Shown here: positions 5,393-8,031 of the stretch, one piece after another
Layout: each line of letters opens with the position of its first letter
How positions within the stretch are numbered: position 1 is the first letter of the stretch
Source of the DNA: Bacillota bacterium
GTDB lineage: Bacteria; Bacillota; Dethiobacteria; DTU022
Assembly (NCBI GenBank): GCA_012510625.1
Contig: JAAZHP010000118.1
Coordinates: 1 to 8,031, forward strand
Length of the DNA: 8,031 nucleotides
Direction of reading: 5' to 3'
Position numbers and translations under genes: made by a program
Notes under the pieces: generated by a model
Database searches by the model: none
What the model saw: the letters and a program-made list of their open reading frames with translations, nothing else
Told to the model about the DNA's origin: nothing

Positions 5393-6238
5393 TTGAATCT
5401 GCTGGTTGAGTTTAATAATGTTTTTTTTAGCTACCAATCTGCCTCCGGAAAGCCGGTAGAGGCGTTGCGGGAAATTACCCTGCAAATTGGGAAAGGCGAA
5501 TTCCTGTCTATAATCGGCCGGAACGGATCGGGCAAATCTACCCTGGCCAGGCATTTCAATGGGCTGTTAACCCCCACCTCAGGCGAAGTTCTTGTTGCCG
5601 GTCTCTCCACCTCTACCGGTGACCGGAAGCAACTGCTGGAAATCCGCAAGCGGGTGGGAATGGTTTTTCAGAACCCGGACAACCAGCTGGTCAGCTCCAT
5701 CGTGGAAGAGGATGTGGCTTTCGGACCGGAAAACCTGGGGATCCCCCCGCCGGAGATCAGGAAACGGGTCAACCATGCCCTGGCGGCCCTGAATATGTTC
5801 AAATACCGCCGCGAACCGATCTGCCATCTCTCGGAAGGGCAAAAACAGCTCGTGGCTATTGCCGGGGCGCTGGCGATGAAGCCGGATTGCATCGTCCTAG
5901 ACGAACCGACCGCTCAGCTGGATCCATGCAGCCGGAAGCAGGTTCTCGAGAGCTTGAAAAAGCTGAACCGCGACGAGGGGATCGCCATCGTTTTCATCAC
6001 CCATTTAATGAGCGAAGCGGTTAATTTTGACCGGGTAGTAGTTATGGAACAAGGGGAGGTCAAGGTGGACGGCCTCCCCGAGGATATATTCAGCAGGGTA
6101 GAGCTGCTGGAAAAAGCAGGCCTCGACATCCCGGTAGCGGCCCGGCTGGCCGTTGAATTGAGGCAGAGGGGCTTTCCGGTAGCTCCGGGCATATTGCGCG
6201 TGGAGGAGCTTGTAAACAGCCTATGCCAATTGAAATAG
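5393..6238 (+). CDS. ecfA1: ECF transporter ATPase EcfA1-type, with LSEGQ signature
   Basis: This cytoplasmic ABC ATPase powers the ECF transporter with the second ATPase and EcfT. Counting from TTG 5393 (281 residues), motifs are Tyr14 (A-loop), Walker A GRNGSGKST (42-50), Q-loop Gln93 in VFQNPDNQ, Walker B IVLDEPT with catalytic Glu171, D-loop AQLDP and H-loop His204 (FITH). The C-terminal part has the EcfA-specific GLDIPVAARLAVELRQRG. The ABC signature reads LSEGQKQ (146-152) instead of LSGGQ, which is unusual. The start is uncertain: TTG 5393 gives the usual family N-terminus (..VEFNNVFFSY) with GGAG 12 bases upstream, whereas TTG 5375 adds six residues without a ribosome site. It begins 26 bases after the S gene and overlaps the next ATPase by 16 bases, so translation is probably coupled. 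Naming as A1 rests on gene order and intact Walker motifs. Confidence 0.9.
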   Translation: MNLLVEFNNVFFSYQSASGKPVEALREITLQIGKGEFLSIIGRNGSGKSTLARHFNGLLTPTSGEVLVAGLSTSTGDRKQLLEIRKRVGMVFQNPDNQLVSSIVEEDVAFGPENLGIPPPEIRKRVNHALAALNMFKYRREPICHLSEGQKQLVAIAGALAMKPDCIVLDEPTAQLDPCSRKQVLESLKKLNRDEGIAIVFITHLMSEAVNFDRVVVMEQGEVKVDGLPEDIFSRVELLEKAGLDIPVAARLAVELRQRGFPVAPGILRVEELVNSLCQLK

Positions 6239-7098
6239 AACATTTAAACCATACTTACAAAGAGGGGACCCCTTTTGCCCGGCAGGTCCTTTTTGACATC
6301 AATTTAAAAATTGATGACGGGGAATTTATTGGTCTCATCGGCCCTTCTCAAGCGGGTAAAACAACGCTGGGCCAGTACCTGAATGCGCTTTTCATCCCCA
6401 GGAGCGGCCGGGTGCTCATCGACGGACGGGATACCGCCGACCGGAAAACAGACCTGGTGCAGATCAGGTTTGAGGTAGGCTATGTCTTTCAAAACCCCGA
6501 ACACCAGCTTTTTAAAACCACTGTGGGCGAGGATATCGCTTTCGGCCCAACCCGCCAGAGGTGCACCCCGGAAGAGGTCCGTGAAAGGGTCCGGGAAGCA
6601 ATGCTCCTGGTGGGGCTCGATGAAGAGACTTTTTACCAGCGGGATATCTTTGCTTTAAGCGGTGGGCAAAAGAGAAGGGCGGCCATCGCGGGAGTCCTGG
6701 CCTGCCGCCCCAGGGTTCTCATCCTCGACGGGATCACGGCGGGACTCGATCCGCGCGGCCGCAAAGAGATACTGGATGTGGTGGAAAGGCTGCACCGGGA
6801 ACGAGAGATGACCGTGATTTTCATCTCTCACAGCATGGATGACGTGGCCCGGCTGGTGGAGCGAATCGTGGTCCTGGACCGGGGCCGGATCATCGACGAT
6901 GGGCCGGCGCGGGAGGTGCTCGCCAGGGTCAGCCGCCTGAAGCAAATTGGCCTGGAGCCGCCCCAGGTGATCGAGATCATGCAGCAGCTTCGGGAAAAGG
7001 GTTTTGCCGTGCCGGCCGGGGTATTGAATGTCAATGAAGCGCTTTCTGAAATAGTCAAAGTTTTGAGTAGACCGGGGGTGAAGGAAAATTGGAATTGA
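6223..7098 (+). CDS. ecfA2: ECF transporter ATPase EcfA2-type, with degenerate Walker motifs
   Basis: This 291-residue protein is the second ABC ATPase of the ECF module. Motifs are Tyr12 (A-loop), Walker A GPSQAGKTT (40-48; the fourth position, normally Gly, is Gln43), Q-loop Gln90 in VFQNPEHQ, a canonical signature LSGGQKRR (145-152), Walker B VLILDGIT (165-172) in which the catalytic Glu is Gly170 and the next Pro is Ile171, a normal D-loop AGLDP, and H-loop His203 (FISH). The EcfA C-terminal motif is present (GLEPPQVIEIMQQLREKG). Lys46 and Asp169 are kept, so nucleotide binding is likely, but efficient hydrolysis at this subunit's own site is not. ATG 6223 lies inside the end of ecfA1 (16-base overlap) and gives the standard MPIEIEHLNHTY start; the nearest GGAGGAG is about 14 bases away, which suggests translational coupling. 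The reading frame is intact, so it is not a pseudogene by appearance. Confidence 0.9.
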   Translation: MPIEIEHLNHTYKEGTPFARQVLFDINLKIDDGEFIGLIGPSQAGKTTLGQYLNALFIPRSGRVLIDGRDTADRKTDLVQIRFEVGYVFQNPEHQLFKTTVGEDIAFGPTRQRCTPEEVRERVREAMLLVGLDEETFYQRDIFALSGGQKRRAAIAGVLACRPRVLILDGITAGLDPRGRKEILDVVERLHREREMTVIFISHSMDDVARLVERIVVLDRGRIIDDGPAREVLARVSRLKQIGLEPPQVIEIMQQLREKGFAVPAGVLNVNEALSEIVKVLSRPGVKENWN

Positions 7099-7916
7099 CC
7101 AGGAACCTGACCCTCGGAGTCTATCTTCCCGGCAAAACCGCCCTGCACTGCCTCGACCCGCGGACCAAAATCGCCGGCGCATCGGGATTGATTCTACTGC
7201 TCATACTCACCAACAACTATGCCGCATATGCCTCTTTTGCCGCTTTTACCCTCGGCCTGATCCTGATGGCAAAAATACCGCTCGGTTTTGCCTTAAAAGG
7301 ACTGCGGCCCATGCTGCCGATCCTGGCGATAATGTGGGTGTTCCAGCTCCTCTTTCAAAAGCCGCCGGGCTCAAAGGTGATCTTCTCCTACTGGATCTTC
7401 AGCGCCACCGATGCGGGGCTGCATATAGGCACATTGATGTCCATCCGCGTACTGCTCCTCTTCCTGGTAACGACCATACTTACATTGACCACCTCCACGG
7501 TGGAGCTGACCGACGGTGCCGAAGCCCTGCTGAGGCCGCTGCAAAAAATAGGGGTGCCCGCGCAGGAGCTGGCCCTCACCATGGTCATCGCGCTTCGCTT
7601 TGTACCCACGCTGGCCGAAGAGGCCGAAAAGATTATCAAGGCGCAAACGGCGCGCGGGGTCGATTTTAGGCGGGGGAATTTTATCCGGCGTACGTTTAAA
7701 CTCTTCCCCGTGCTGCTGCCCTTATTTATAAATGCCTTTAAACGCGCCGATGAGCTGATCACGGCCATGGAATCGCGCTGCTATACAGGGGGAGCAGGGA
7801 GAACCAAAATGAAAGTGCTGCAGATGGGCAAAAGCGACTACTTAGCCTGGGGAGTTTTTGCCGCCTTTACCGTTGTCCAGGTGTTTTTGATGCTTAAGAT
7901 AGGACGCCCTTATTAA
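7095..7916 (+). CDS. ecfT: ECF transporter transmembrane (T) component
   Basis: This integral membrane protein of about 273 residues links the ATPase pair to the S component. It has the family start (LTLGVYLPG..LHCLDPRTKI), several membrane helices, the central KGLRPMLPIL block, TTSTVELTDGAEALLRPL, and ALRFVPTLAEEAEKIIKAQ. The first coupling motif is canonical (Ala-Arg-Gly in QTARGVDF, 186-188). The second reads Ser-Arg-Cys in AMESRCYTGG (227-229), where Ala-Arg-Gly is usual. I chose TTG 7095, which overlaps the TGA of ecfA2 as TTGA and has AAGGA (7081-7085) 9 bases upstream. TTG 7089, two codons earlier, is the alternative. It is the last gene of the operon; a C-terminal membrane helix follows the cytoplasmic coupling region. 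Confidence 0.92.
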   Translation: MTRNLTLGVYLPGKTALHCLDPRTKIAGASGLILLLILTNNYAAYASFAAFTLGLILMAKIPLGFALKGLRPMLPILAIMWVFQLLFQKPPGSKVIFSYWIFSATDAGLHIGTLMSIRVLLLFLVTTILTLTTSTVELTDGAEALLRPLQKIGVPAQELALTMVIALRFVPTLAEEAEKIIKAQTARGVDFRRGNFIRRTFKLFPVLLPLFINAFKRADELITAMESRCYTGGAGRTKMKVLQMGKSDYLAWGVFAAFTVVQVFLMLKIGRPY

Positions 7917-7921
7917 TTAAA

Positions 7922-8029
7922 TGTAGGGCAAGGCACGGGCGTTAGCCCGGTAGGGGTCTTTTGCCGGAAACGCGGTATTTGCGCTGCTTAACCGGCATGG
8001 GCTTGGGCGGCCCGTGGGCCGCCCCTACA
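7922..8029. repeat. Short element with inverted-repeat ends downstream of ecfT
   Basis: The 115-base tail after ecfT has no gene. It begins TGTAGGGC (7922-7929) and ends GCCCCTACA (8021-8029), whose complement is TGTAGGGGC, so the ends are near-perfect inverted repeats. Inside are a small hairpin CGGGC-GTTA-GCCCG (7936-7949), followed by GGGGTCTTTT, which may be a weak ecfT terminator, and a strong GC hairpin GGGCGGCCC/GGGCCGCCC (8005-8013, 8016-8024). Intergenic repeats of the TGTAGGGGCG..CCC type are frequent in some bacterial genomes. Confidence 0.45.
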
Positions 8030-8031
8030 AA

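Noticed and set aside
6223..7098. EcfA2 as a decaying pseudogene because of its altered Walker motifs
   Set aside because: The frame is intact, the signature, Q-loop, D-loop, H-loop and C-terminal motif are all kept, and the partner subunit carries the complementary change. A retained degenerate site is the better reading.

Overview
The window looks like a piece of chromosome from a low-to-mid GC, probably anaerobic Firmicute (Clostridia, Peptococcaceae-like). The basis is strong purine-rich Shine-Dalgarno sequences, frequent TTG and GTG starts, sigma-A-type promoters, and an ECF vitamin-type transporter with two separate ATPase genes. This taxonomic placement is inference from style and gene content only.

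Layout: (1) 1-152, minus strand, the first ~50 residues of a membrane protein that resembles the N-terminus of ComEC/Rec2; it runs off the left edge. (2) 384-1307, minus strand, cysteine synthase (CysK), with its own promoter (1339-1367) and a Rho-independent terminator (321-356). (3) 1308-1601, a divergent intergenic region with degenerate copies of a short intergenic repeat. (4) 1602-3123, plus strand, a LemA-family protein followed by a TPM-domain protein with a signal peptide, a membrane helix and a glycine-rich tail; this pair recurs in bacteria. (5) 3124-3322, a convergent intergenic region with two strong hairpins and another copy of the repeat. (6) 3323-4450, minus strand, a ~375-residue GNAT-fold acyltransferase-like protein with a TTG start. 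(7) 4451-4817, a divergent intergenic region with a good plus-strand promoter, a tandem 12-bp pyrimidine repeat and a hairpin that holds the ribosome binding site in its loop and the start codon in its stem. (8) 4818-7916, plus strand, a compact four-gene ECF transporter operon: S component, EcfA1, EcfA2, EcfT. (9) 7917-8031, a short non-coding tail with inverted-repeat ends.

The most interesting point is the ECF ATPase pair. The first ATPase keeps intact Walker A and B motifs and the catalytic glutamate but has LSEGQ instead of LSGGQ. The second keeps LSGGQ but has a substituted Walker A (GPSQAGKTT) and has lost the catalytic glutamate (LDGIT instead of LDEPT). In the head-to-tail dimer known for ABC ATPases, all the defects fall on the same composite ATP site. 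This predicts one consensus and one degenerate site, an asymmetric ECF motor. The substrate of the S component cannot be read from the sequence, and no known riboswitch was recognised upstream.
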